DNA of 64,000 nt, taken from Acidobacteriota bacterium. Its GTDB lineage: Bacteria > Acidobacteriota > Blastocatellia > RBC074. Positions 55,399 through 63,812 of this stretch are shown here, in pieces. How positions within the stretch are numbered: position 1 is the first letter of the stretch; each line of letters opens with the position of its first letter. The stretch lies in assembly GCA_018269055.1 (NCBI GenBank), contig JAFDVI010000007.1:62001-126000 (forward strand). Direction: 5' to 3'. The notes under the pieces are model-generated. The model saw nothing but the letters and a program-made list of their open reading frames with translations, did no database searches and had not been told where the DNA came from. The translations under genes and the position numbers were made by a program.

Positions 55399-56811
55399 AT
55401 GAATTACCGAAACATTCTGAAAAGAACCTCTGATCTCGCGCTGGAATTTTTGGAGAGTTTGCCGGAACGCCCCGTGGGACGGTCGGTAAATTACGCCGGA
55501 TTGCTTGCCAGCATGGGTGGGGCGCTCCCTGCACAAGGAGAAGACGCGCTGCAGGTGGTTGACAATCTGGTGAAAGTCGCAACACCCGGATTGGTGGCAA
55601 CCGCTGGGCCGCGTTATTTCGGCTTTGTCATTGGCGGCGCACATCCCGCCAGTTTGGCAACGGAATGGCTGGCGTCGGCCTGGGATCAAAACGCAGGCGC
55701 GTATGTGCTGTCACCTGCGGCGGCGGCGGCGGAAGAAGTGGTGCGCACCTGGCTGGTGGATTTGTTCGGACTGCCGCGCGAAATGAGTCTGGGCTTTACA
55801 ACCGGCGGTACAATGGCAAACTTTACGGCATTGGCTTCGGGGCGGCACGCATTGCTTCGCGCTGCCGGATGGAATGTCGAAGAACAAGGCCTGTATGGCG
55901 CGCCGATCATCACGGTTGTGACCAGCGCAGAATCCCATGTTTCAATTTTTGCTTCGTTGCAGATGTTGGGGCTGGGACGTGAGCGTGTCATACGCGTTCC
56001 CACCGACGAGCAAGGCCGCATGCGATCGGATGCGCTTCAGGCTGCGCTCGCACAAATCAACACGCCGGTTTTGGTTTGTGCGCAAGCCGGCAACGTTAAC
56101 ACGGGAGCGTTTGACCCGCTGCCGGAAATCGCCCCGCTGGTGCGCGAACGCGGAGGCTGGCTGCACGTGGATGGGGCTTTTGGGTTGTGGGCAGCGGCTT
56201 CTCCTGAGCTTCAACACCTGGCTGCGGGAATCGAATTGGCCGATTCGCTGGGAGTGGATTGCCACAAATGGCTGAATGTTCCTTACGATTCGGGTTTGGT
56301 ATTTGTCCGCGATCGAGCCGCGCATCACGACGCCATGACCTTGAGCGCTCCGTATTATGCGAAGGGCGCAGAAGACGGGCGCGACAACCACAACTGGGTG
56401 CCGGAAGCTTCGCGCCGGGCACGTGGGTTAGCCATTTACGCGACCTTGCGCGCGCTGGGGCGCAACGGCGTAGCCGAGATCATTGAACGGAATTGCCGAC
56501 TGGCGCGCCGATTCGCTGAGCGGCTGGCCCAAGACGCGCGTGTACAGATTCTCAATGACGTCGTCCTGAACCAGGTGCTGGTGCGCTTTGTGCCGCCTTC
56601 GGGCGCGCTTGGCGCTGAAGCGGATGCATTTACCGCCGCTGTGATGCGACGCATTCAAGAAGACGGAACCTGTTGGGCTGGCGGCACCACCTGGCACGGA
56701 ATGCACGCCATGCGGATTTCCATCTCGAATTGGTCAACCGAAGACCACGATATTGACCGTTCCGCCGATGCAATGCTTGCCTGCCTTCACGCGGAGAGCT
56801 TGGAGAAATAG
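55399..56811 (+). CDS. PLP-dependent group II decarboxylase (aromatic L-amino acid decarboxylase-like)
   Basis: A 470-residue pyridoxal-phosphate enzyme of decarboxylase group II. The core has FTTGGTMANFTAL (PLP phosphate contact), the ring-stacking His in TSAESHVSIF, AQAGNVNTGAFD, the Asp in HVDGAFGLWA and the catalytic Lys in VDCHKWLNVPYDSGL (near residue 290). Members decarboxylate aromatic amino acids or glutamate, or act as aldehyde synthases; specificity cannot be read from sequence here. The ATG at 55399 is two bases past the stop of the previous gene. The upstream MocR regulator is a plausible controller. Confidence 0.92.
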   Translation: MNYRNILKRTSDLALEFLESLPERPVGRSVNYAGLLASMGGALPAQGEDALQVVDNLVKVATPGLVATAGPRYFGFVIGGAHPASLATEWLASAWDQNAGAYVLSPAAAAAEEVVRTWLVDLFGLPREMSLGFTTGGTMANFTALASGRHALLRAAGWNVEEQGLYGAPIITVVTSAESHVSIFASLQMLGLGRERVIRVPTDEQGRMRSDALQAALAQINTPVLVCAQAGNVNTGAFDPLPEIAPLVRERGGWLHVDGAFGLWAAASPELQHLAAGIELADSLGVDCHKWLNVPYDSGLVFVRDRAAHHDAMTLSAPYYAKGAEDGRDNHNWVPEASRRARGLAIYATLRALGRNGVAEIIERNCRLARRFAERLAQDARVQILNDVVLNQVLVRFVPPSGALGAEADAFTAAVMRRIQEDGTCWAGGTTWHGMHAMRISISNWSTEDHDIDRSADAMLACLHAESLEK

Positions 56812-56911
56812 ACTTCAAGTTCAGCTTTTTGATCTTAAAATCCGTAAGCCCTTTATTTCGCGAAAATTGAGTTTCTTACATCGAACTCACATTTGGTAAT
56901 CAGAAACATGT

Positions 56912-59900
56912 TCAACTGAATCTTTGTTTGATGTAAACGCCCGTTTCGCTTGGCGGCAGAGCGGCTGTGGATGCTCCCGCGCGAATGAAAAACTCTTCGT
57001 CCTTGCCGTCTTTGTAATAAATCGGCACACCACTGGGCGCGCAATCCACAACCAAAACGCGCTTTTCCTGAAAACTCTCAAAGTGAGGTTTGATGTTCAG
57101 CATTGAACTCGTACCCAGCCGCGTCTTGATCAGATTGCCAAGGTGAAGATTCATCTTGTCTTCGTTCGGAAACTTGTCCGTTTCCACGCCAAACGCCACG
57201 CCGTCATCGTTGACGCCAATCACCAGCGTTCCGCCTTCTCTGGAATTCAAAAACGCCGCGATGGTTTTCAGCGCCGAATGTTCCATCTTCGGATCAGGTT
57301 GGCCGGTATGCAGGTTGACGCGGAGCGTGGATTTGAATTCGACAGTATTGTTTTCCCCGGCGGCCACGAGTTGTTCGATGGTTTGCCTGCCAGCGTTCGC
57401 CTGAATTTTATCGAAGATTTCTTTGGCCAGGATCGGAAACGCCGCACCCTGAAAGGCGCCGTCTTCCATGTAGCGGGTGACAATGTCGTCATTTTCGCCC
57501 AAGCGTTCGATCATCAAACTTTCCAGCAGTTTCTTGATGCCGAGCTGAAATTTGTCTAGCGGATTGGACAGCGCCGTATCAATGAACTTGGGATTCTTCA
57601 CGGCCTTTTCCTTGATCTGCTCGAAGAACAGCCGATCTTCTTCCGAAAAGTTCGTTCCGAAGCGTTCATTCAGCACTTCGATAATTTCGGAAAGCGGCGC
57701 TTTTTCTTCCTTCGCCTTGCCGGTGCCGACATCGGTCGGGCTTTTGACGCCTTCTGCGTCGCCTTCATTTAGGTCAATTTCACCGGAGTAAATCCGCTGC
57801 AATCGGTAATACTCCAAATCCACTTCGTCGCCAAGCTTGACGCGTTCGGTTTCACCTTCCAGCGGCAAATGTGGCAGCAGCAGCCGTCCGAAGCTGTATA
57901 ACATTTCCAATTGCGGATCACTGTACGGAATGACCTGGCTCAGGAAGGAATAAATGTGGACGAAGCCTTTCAGCTTTTCCCGGAATTCGTTGCGCCGGTC
58001 GTCGTCCTCCAGCGCCTTGAAGCGATCCACCGAAGGTTGCAGATGTCGCTGCAATCGGGCGTGATCTTGCGCCATCTGTCGGGCAGGCAATTTGTAAAAC
58101 ACGCGCGCAAAGGCTTCGACCTCGCTCCAGTGGTACACCTGCGCGGCATCGAGTTCGTGTTTCAGCGTTTCCAGTTGTTGCGGGTCCGAAGCGTCCTGCA
58201 AACTGGTTGCGTCGTAATACGGTTTGAACGCTTTGTAAATGTCTTCCGCGTCGTTGACGAAATCCAGCACGAACGGCGTTTCCTTGCCGGGAATCTTTCG
58301 GTTCAGCCGCGACAGAGTTTGCACGGCCTGCACGCCGTCCAATCGCTTGTCCACATACATCGCGCACAACAGCGGCTGGTCGAATCCGGTCTGGTATTTG
58401 TTCGCCACCAGCAACACTTGATAATCCGGCGAGGCAAAGCGTTCGGGCAGTTGTTTTTCGCTGATGGGTTTGCCGCTGACGCAATCCGTGTTCATTCCCG
58501 GTTCGGTATATTCCAGGCCTGTGTCCGGGTCTTTGACCGTGCCGCTGAAGGCGACCAGCGGGCGAATGTCCGTGTACTTGTTTTCCGCGATGTACCGCTC
58601 GAACGCCTGCATATAGCGCACGGCGTGCAGCCGCGTCGAAGTCACGACCATTGCCTTGGCGCGCCCGCCCAGATGCGTCCGCACCTTTTGCCGGAAGTGT
58701 TCCACCATCACTTCGGTTTTTTGTTCGATGTTGTGCGGATGCAGGCTCATGAACTTGGCCAGCGCCCGCGCGGCTTTTTTCTTCGGCAGGTTCGGATCGT
58801 CTTCAACGGCTTTGACCAGTCGGAAGTAGGTCGCGTAGTTCGTGTAATTCCTGACCACGTCCAGGATGAAGCCTTCTTCAATGGCCTGGCGCATGCTGTA
58901 TAGGTGAATCGGTTCGGGCAATCCGCTTGCGCCTGTGCGCCCGAACAGTTCCAGCGTCTTGCCTTTTGGCGTGGCGGTGAAGGCGAAAAAGCTCAAATTC
59001 GGTTGCCGCCCGCGCGATTGCATAATCTGGTTCCGCACGTCTTCCCAGTCGGGTTCGTCTTCGCCGTTTGCGGATTGTGCTGATGCCCCAAGAATCGCTT
59101 TCAATTCGCGCGCGGTTTCGCCGGTCTGGCTGGAATGGGCTTCGTCCACGATGATGGCGTAGCGGCGTTTGGCGATTTCGGCTTCCCACTTTTTGGCTTG
59201 CTGCTTTTCTTCTTCGGTGGCTTTCTCCTGACTTTCCGCGCCAGTGGCGTGCAGCAGCCCGCGCAGCACGAAGGGAAATTTTTGCAAAGTCGTGATGACG
59301 ATTTTGGTTCCGTCAATCAACGCCTCGGCCAGTTGCCGCGAATCCTGATCAATCGCTTTCACGACGCCCTGCGCGTGTTCGATCTGGTAAATCGCGTCCT
59401 GCAATTGCCGGTCTAACACCTGCCGGTCGGTGATGACCACCACGCAGTCAAACACTTTCGCGTCCTCGGCGTCGTGCAAACTGGCCAGCCGGTGCGACAG
59501 CCAGGAAATGCTGTTGGTCTTGCCGCTGCCGGCGGAATGCTGGATCAGGTAATTTTGCCCAGCGCCTTCGCCGCCTGCGGTTGTCACGAGTTTGCGCACG
59601 GCGTCGAGTTGATGAAAGCGCGGAAAAATCATCGTTTCTTTCAATTCCCGGCGATGACCGCCGCGCCCGTCTTCTACTTTCTCTTCCTTTTTCTCGATGA
59701 ACATGAAGTGGCCGAGAATGTCCAGAAAGCTTTCCGCTCGCAGCACCGCTTCCCAAAAGTAACCCGTCCGGTAGCCGGATGTGTGCTGCGGATTGCCCGC
59801 GCCGCAGCGGATGTCGCCCGGATGGCTGCCGCGATTGAAGGGCAGGAAAAAAGTCTTTTCGCCCGCCAGCCGCGTGGTCATGTGAATTTCGTCGGTGTCG

Positions 59901-60475
59901 GCAGCGAAATGCACCAGCGCGCGTTTTTTGAACTCGAACAGCGGCGCGCGCGGATCGCGATCCTGCTGATATTGCTCGACAGCGTGTTGCCAGGTTTGGC
60001 CGGTGCCGGGATTTTTCAATTCGATAGTGGCGACCGGCAATCCATTCACCGCCAGCACGAAATCCACCGTGCAGTTATCGCCGGGGTGACACGGGATTTG
60101 CCGCGCCACGGTCAGCCGGTTTTCAGCGAACAACTTCAACACTTCGGGATTGGCCGCGTGGGCCGGTTTGAAATACGCCAGCCGGAACAGCTTGCCATAA
60201 AACTTGAAGCCGTGCCGCAGCACGTAGAGTGCGCCTTTGATTTCCAATTCCTTGACCAACGTATTCACCAGCAACGTTTCCAACCCGTCTGCGTGCAAGG
60301 CTTTCATCTCCGCCCAGTCCTTGCCTTGCGTCGCTTGCAGAAAGGCGAAAATCTGCGCCGGAAACAGTGCGCGTTCCTTGTCCCAGTCGGCGCGGCTGCC
60401 GGCGTGCCAGCCGCTGCGCGTCAGTAGGATTTCTTCAACGTAGTTTTCAAAGGCGTGTTCGTTGGTTTGGCTCAT
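56912..60475 (-). CDS. hsdR: Type I restriction enzyme R subunit with a C-terminal AlbA_2 domain
   Basis: A 1187-residue HsdR subunit, the ATP-driven translocase and nuclease of a type I restriction-modification complex. The N-terminal HSDR_N nuclease part (about 1-240) has TVDFVLAVNGLPVATIELKNPG with the catalytic ExK. Walker A is QHSAGSGKTNS (about 312), the DEAH box is IIVDEAHSSQTG (about 443) and the second RecA domain has LLVANKYQTGFDQP and VQTLSRLNR. After the usual C-terminal domain, residues about 1035-1187 form an AlbA_2 (Schlafen-like) DNA-binding domain: NNTVEFKST, ALKTIAAFLNSREGGTLVIGVNDDG and FFIRAGASTAAL. That extra domain is unusual. It is followed on the same strand by nothing close; hsdS lies beyond an opposite-strand toxin pair. 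Confidence 0.96.
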   Translation of the reverse strand: MSQTNEHAFENYVEEILLTRSGWHAGSRADWDKERALFPAQIFAFLQATQGKDWAEMKALHADGLETLLVNTLVKELEIKGALYVLRHGFKFYGKLFRLAYFKPAHAANPEVLKLFAENRLTVARQIPCHPGDNCTVDFVLAVNGLPVATIELKNPGTGQTWQHAVEQYQQDRDPRAPLFEFKKRALVHFAADTDEIHMTTRLAGEKTFFLPFNRGSHPGDIRCGAGNPQHTSGYRTGYFWEAVLRAESFLDILGHFMFIEKKEEKVEDGRGGHRRELKETMIFPRFHQLDAVRKLVTTAGGEGAGQNYLIQHSAGSGKTNSISWLSHRLASLHDAEDAKVFDCVVVITDRQVLDRQLQDAIYQIEHAQGVVKAIDQDSRQLAEALIDGTKIVITTLQKFPFVLRGLLHATGAESQEKATEEEKQQAKKWEAEIAKRRYAIIVDEAHSSQTGETARELKAILGASAQSANGEDEPDWEDVRNQIMQSRGRQPNLSFFAFTATPKGKTLELFGRTGASGLPEPIHLYSMRQAIEEGFILDVVRNYTNYATYFRLVKAVEDDPNLPKKKAARALAKFMSLHPHNIEQKTEVMVEHFRQKVRTHLGGRAKAMVVTSTRLHAVRYMQAFERYIAENKYTDIRPLVAFSGTVKDPDTGLEYTEPGMNTDCVSGKPISEKQLPERFASPDYQVLLVANKYQTGFDQPLLCAMYVDKRLDGVQAVQTLSRLNRKIPGKETPFVLDFVNDAEDIYKAFKPYYDATSLQDASDPQQLETLKHELDAAQVYHWSEVEAFARVFYKLPARQMAQDHARLQRHLQPSVDRFKALEDDDRRNEFREKLKGFVHIYSFLSQVIPYSDPQLEMLYSFGRLLLPHLPLEGETERVKLGDEVDLEYYRLQRIYSGEIDLNEGDAEGVKSPTDVGTGKAKEEKAPLSEIIEVLNERFGTNFSEEDRLFFEQIKEKAVKNPKFIDTALSNPLDKFQLGIKKLLESLMIERLGENDDIVTRYMEDGAFQGAAFPILAKEIFDKIQANAGRQTIEQLVAAGENNTVEFKSTLRVNLHTGQPDPKMEHSALKTIAAFLNSREGGTLVIGVNDDGVAFGVETDKFPNEDKMNLHLGNLIKTRLGTSSMLNIKPHFESFQEKRVLVVDCAPSGVPIYYKDGKDEEFFIRAGASTAALPPSETGVYIKQRFS

Positions 60476-60570
60476 ATTATTGACATACGGTATTCTGCAA
60501 GCGTTATTCTGCTTTTATGTCGGCAATTTCGCTTCATCCGGGGCATTTGAAAATGGGAGGCAAGTGCAAC

Positions 60571-60864
60571 ATGGAATTAACGATCAATATTCAAGACGTA
60601 TCAAAATTGCAGTCGCTTTTCGCTCTGCTCAACACCTACACGCTCAATCAAGACGTGACGATGACGGTGAAATACGCCCAGAACGGCGTCCTGTCGTTTC
60701 CGGTCAGTGACGAACAGCGTTCGGCAGCGTGGCTGGACATTCAACAGCTTGTCAATCGCACTAAGCTGCGGCCGGGCGAGGCCGAAATGGCTCCTGAAGA
60801 CGAAGAGGCTTTTATCTTTCAGGAAATTAAGGCTGCGCGGGAGGAGGAACGTGCTCACAAATGA
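60571..60864 (+). CDS. Antitoxin partner of the PIN toxin
   Basis: A 97-residue protein beginning MELTINIQDVSKLQSLFALLNTYTLNQDVTMTV, with GGGAGG upstream. Beta-rich at the N-terminus, then an acidic, helical C-terminal tail (EDEEAFIFQEIKAAREEERAHK) that could wrap the toxin. It overlaps the PIN-domain gene by four bases (ATGA). No clear family is recognised; the call as antitoxin is inferred from size, order and overlap. An in-frame ATG at 60517 would lengthen it by 18 residues. Confidence 0.75.
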   Translation: MELTINIQDVSKLQSLFALLNTYTLNQDVTMTVKYAQNGVLSFPVSDEQRSAAWLDIQQLVNRTKLRPGEAEMAPEDEEAFIFQEIKAAREEERAHK

Positions 60865-61289
60865 TCGTCGCTGTTCTGGACTCCACCATTCTGATCAGCG
60901 CCTTTCTGACGCCGAACGGGGCCGACGGCAATTTAGTCTTGAATACTCCGCCGCTTGCTTTCAGCCTGTATCTTTCCTTTGAAATCGTCGAAGAGACGAA
61001 AAGTCGGCTTCTCAACCGTGTCCGGCTGCGCAAACGATACGACTACACAAACGGCGATGTTGAGCGGTATGCCAACGACCTCTACACCGCAGCGCGCTTC
61101 GTAGTGGAATTACCTACTCTTCAAGCCGTCCGCGATCCCAATGATGACTTTGTTCTCGCCACCGCCGTCAAAGCCCAGGCCGATTACCTGGTGGCATACG
61201 ACAACGACCTGCTTGCCCTCAAAAATTACCACGGGATCGAGATCGTCACCGCCGGAGATTTTCTACGTATTCTTCGCGGGCAACAATAA
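60861..61289 (+). CDS. PIN-domain toxin (COG1569-like)
   Basis: A 142-residue PIN-domain ribonuclease-type toxin. The acidic metal ligands are visible: Asp in AVLDSTILISAFL (residue 7), Glu in FEIVEETKSRLL (about 38-42), Asp in RDPNDDFVLATAV (about 93-98) and Asp in VAYDNDLLAL (about 113-115). The arrangement matches the putative toxin-antitoxin PIN family. It follows its antitoxin with a four-base overlap and lies between hsdS and hsdR in the opposite orientation. It may stabilise the restriction locus as an addiction module. The RNA target is unknown. Confidence 0.9.
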   Translation: MIVAVLDSTILISAFLTPNGADGNLVLNTPPLAFSLYLSFEIVEETKSRLLNRVRLRKRYDYTNGDVERYANDLYTAARFVVELPTLQAVRDPNDDFVLATAVKAQADYLVAYDNDLLALKNYHGIEIVTAGDFLRILRGQQ

Positions 61290-61766
61290 ACATTTTAGCC
61301 TCTGACACAGGATCATAGAGTACGAATTCACCGTCTGCCAGGATGCCGAATTTCGCAATCCTGGGAGCGCAGTCCTTCCAGGCTGCGGGGGGCTGATGAA
61401 GACCACTCGGAAAAAAAAGAATGCTCCCGCTACGATTCGCAGCCTGGAAGGACTGCGCCCCAGGGGTCTCAGCGGAGTTCGGAACATACTTGATTGGCTT
61501 CCGCACTGGCAACAAAATTTCGCGGATCAATCTTGCCGGTGACAGCCCGCGAAGCGCGGCGAAAGCGTAAAGCCTGGGATGAAGGCGAAGCCGGAATCCC
61601 AGGGCAGCGTCAGACAGAATCTACAGCCTGCGAAGCGGGCGGCAGACTTTCCGTCGGCTCACCGTATGCTGTCGCCCGTTCCACGGGCTGGTCACGCAAT
61701 CGCCAACGTTCCCAGGGTTGCGCGCTAGTTCCCAGGGTTGCGCGCTGTCGCGCTTCACCCTGGGCT
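61290..61766. repeat. Repeat-filled gap between the PIN toxin and hsdS
   Basis: No gene is supported in this 477-bp gap. It contains a 27-28 bp inverted repeat (arms 61360-61387 and 61438-61464, sharing GCGCAGTCCTTCCAGGCTGC), a CCTGGGAT/ATCCCAGG hairpin near 61572-61602, two direct copies of GTTCCCAGGGTTGCGCGCT (61708-61726 and 61728-61746) and a CCCAGGGT/ACCCTGGG hairpin (61731-61764). These resemble REP-type palindromes. An 18-bp copy of the hsdS 3' end (61526-61543) is embedded in it. Confidence 0.75.
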
Positions 61767-61832
61767 TTATGCTGTCGCCTGCTCCGCAGGCTCAAACCCA
61801 ACTTGCCCCCGCACATCAATCTTGCCGGTGAC
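61526..61832. repeat. 18-bp duplication of the hsdS 3' end flanking repeats
   Basis: ATCAATCTTGCCGGTGAC occurs at 61526-61543 and again at 61815-61832, where it encodes the VTGKID near the HsdS C-terminus. The 271 bp between the copies are mostly palindromic repeat sequence. Confidence 0.8.
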
Positions 61833-63161
61833 GGCGGCGGTGATGAGCGCCGTGCGGTATTCCTGCAAACGTTCGATGGCCGTTTCGACCTTCGCCACCA
61901 GCGCGTCCAGCTTCGCCGTCTCCGCGTCCAGATAGGTGGCGATGGCGATTTGTTCGGGGAGTGGTGGAAACATCACAGGCAAAGCGGAAAGTTCTGAGAG
62001 ATTGAAGGTGTTATTTACACCAGCTTTTGAATGTTTGAAGAATCCAGTGACGCGATAGCCCGCAAGTAAATAGCGGAAGAATGACGAATCATGTTTTTCT
62101 GGGTTGAAACGTATCCGAAGCAGAAATGAAACGTGTGAGAACTCGCCTTCTGCGTCGAAGTAAGCAGTTTTTCCCAAGTGGTCTGAACTACCATTACGCC
62201 AATTGAAGAGTAAATCACCTTTTCGAAGCAAGACAGTCTTTTTCTCAGTTTCACTGACTTCAGCAAATGGCACATCGTCAAGATTTAGGATGCCTTCAAT
62301 ATTGATATTTGGAAGTGAAATGACCTTGAGTCCATCGTTAAGCGAGCGATCAATCTCGCCACCGACACCGTAGGAAATTTCTGCGACTCGTTTCAGTAAC
62401 ACCACCTCCCAATGCGCCGGAATGTCGCCGAGCCAGTCGAGGCCGGAGGGTTTGAGGGGCGCGTTTTCGGGGAGGCCAGCGGCGCGGGCGGCCGCGGGCG
62501 GCAAGCCTCGGGTGACGGTGCGGGAGATGAGTGCGGTGCGCTTCTCCTTCAGCCGCTCGATCAACTCCCGCTTCTTCGCCACCAACCGATCCATCCGCCC
62601 CGTCTCTCGATCCAGAAACGCCGCGATGGCTTGTTGCTCGGCTAAAGGTGGAAGCGAAAGAAACAAGTCAGCATATTTCTCTCCGCTGACGTTTTGGATT
62701 GTTGACTGAATGAAAATTGATGAAAGCCACTGCCAATAGCTCGTCGAAGTCGTGAAGTATTTGATGAATGCAGGAAAAGCTTTCTGGGCGCTCATTCGTG
62801 CCCGGATGAGATAGCCAGCGTAGGCGCAGATGCCCCAACTGCTTTGGTAAAGAAAAGTCTTCCCGGAAGTTGCGCCGCTTCGTGCAAACAAAAGATCGCC
62901 ATCTTCAAGAAGGTATGGAGCGGCAACCTCTTTGGGCAATGAGCGGAATGTATCATCTCGAAGGCTGCCATTTTCGTGAACGTCCGTGATACGCACATAA
63001 CGCGGCAAGTCAGGATCATCAAGTTCGGCAGACTCGTTCGCGCCATACTGCAAAGATTCCGCAAGAACGCGGCGCAACCGGGTCACGTTCCAATGCTCCG
63101 GCACATCGCCAAGCCATTCGACGCCGCTAGCTTTGTATTTTGGATAGGCGGGGAATTTCAT
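61767..63161 (-). CDS. hsdS: Type I restriction enzyme specificity subunit
   Basis: A 464-residue HsdS, which determines the DNA target of the type I enzyme. It shows two target-recognition halves, each opening with a conserved box (SGVEWLGDVPEHW near residue 12 and SGLDWLGDIPAHW near 245) and each closing with a helical spacer (ERLKEKRTALISRTVTRGL and ERLQEYRTALITAAVTGKID). The ATG at 63161 is preceded by AAGGGAC. The last ten residues (GFEPAEQATA) and the stop are encoded by intergenic repeat sequence, so the natural end has been altered. Downstream is the repeat-filled gap and then the opposite-strand toxin pair; upstream is a repeat array and the end of hsdM. Confidence 0.95.
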   Translation of the reverse strand: MKFPAYPKYKASGVEWLGDVPEHWNVTRLRRVLAESLQYGANESAELDDPDLPRYVRITDVHENGSLRDDTFRSLPKEVAAPYLLEDGDLLFARSGATSGKTFLYQSSWGICAYAGYLIRARMSAQKAFPAFIKYFTTSTSYWQWLSSIFIQSTIQNVSGEKYADLFLSLPPLAEQQAIAAFLDRETGRMDRLVAKKRELIERLKEKRTALISRTVTRGLPPAAARAAGLPENAPLKPSGLDWLGDIPAHWEVVLLKRVAEISYGVGGEIDRSLNDGLKVISLPNINIEGILNLDDVPFAEVSETEKKTVLLRKGDLLFNWRNGSSDHLGKTAYFDAEGEFSHVSFLLRIRFNPEKHDSSFFRYLLAGYRVTGFFKHSKAGVNNTFNLSELSALPVMFPPLPEQIAIATYLDAETAKLDALVAKVETAIERLQEYRTALITAAVTGKIDVRGQVGFEPAEQATA

Positions 63162-63292
63162 CGGCACTGTCCCTTTCGCGCCCCAACGGGGCAACAATAC
63201 GTTAGCCCAGGGCAACGCCCTGGGATGGACAAGCCCCACAACATAACAAGCCCTGAAGGGGCGGCATAATCTGTCAGGAAATTCATTGGCAC
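63152..63292. repeat. Duplication of the hsdS start region flanking a palindromic element
   Basis: GGAATTTCATCGGCAC (63152-63167, over the hsdS start codon) recurs as GGAAATTCATTGGCAC at 63277-63292 with two mismatches. The 109 bp in between contain three hairpins (GCCCCAACGGGGC, CCCAGGGCAACGCCCTGGG and GCCCTGAAGGGGC). Confidence 0.75.
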
Positions 63293-63355
63293 ACTTTCTG
63301 TCGTACTTGCGATCTTTTATTTCGCCCTTTCAGGGCTGCTTCATTCATACATTGC

Positions 63356-63700
63356 TACCCAGGGCGATGCCCTGGGCTGGATTTGTCCGCCGCGTTGCGG
63401 CTTTGCTCATGCATTGCGACCCAGGGCGTTGCCCTGGGCTGGATTTATCCGCCGCGTTGCGGCTTTGCTCATGCATTGCGACCCGGGGCGTTGCCCTGGG
63501 CTGGATTTGTCCGCCGCGTTGCGGCTTTGCTCATGCATTGCGACCCAGGGCGTTGCCCTGGGCTGGATTTATCCGCCGCGTTGCGGCTTTGCTCATGCAT
63601 TGCGACCCAGGGCGTTGCCCTGGGCTGGATTCGTCTGCCGCGTTGCGGCTTTGCTCATGCATTGCGACCCAGGGCGTTGCCTTGGGCTGGAGTTGGCGTG
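63356..63700. repeat. Tandem array of 62-bp units with internal hairpins
   Basis: Five full units start at 63356, 63418, 63480, 63542 and 63604, with a partial sixth at 63666. Each unit carries the hairpin CCCAGGGCGTTGCCCTGGG (small variations such as CCCGGGGC and GATGCC) and a second CCGCC/GCGG palindrome. Units are more than 90 percent alike by eye, which points to recent expansion. A unit length of 62 is not a multiple of three, so the long open frames across it are not real genes. Confidence 0.9.
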
Positions 63701-63719
63701 CCCCGTTGGGACTGCACGA

Positions 63720-63812
63720 GATTATTCACGCCGTCACCGTGGCCGCATCAAGCGCGCCTTCCGTCTGCGCGCACAGCCGTTGGGGCTGGGTTGGATTATT
63801 CACGCCGTCACC
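63720..63812. repeat. 19-bp direct duplication at the hsdM 3' end
   Basis: GATTATTCACGCCGTCACC occurs at 63720-63738 and 63794-63812; the second copy includes the hsdM stop codon (63800-63802). Weaker similarity extends leftwards (CCGTTGGG at 63703 and 63777), giving a period of 74 bp. Confidence 0.85.

Noticed and set aside
61290-61766. Small open frames in the repeat-filled gap
   Set aside because: They are made of palindromic repeats and a fragment of the hsdS 3' end, without ribosome-binding sites or domains.
63356-63700. Possible CRISPR array
   Set aside because: Units are contiguous 62-bp tandem copies with no variable spacers, and no cas genes are present.
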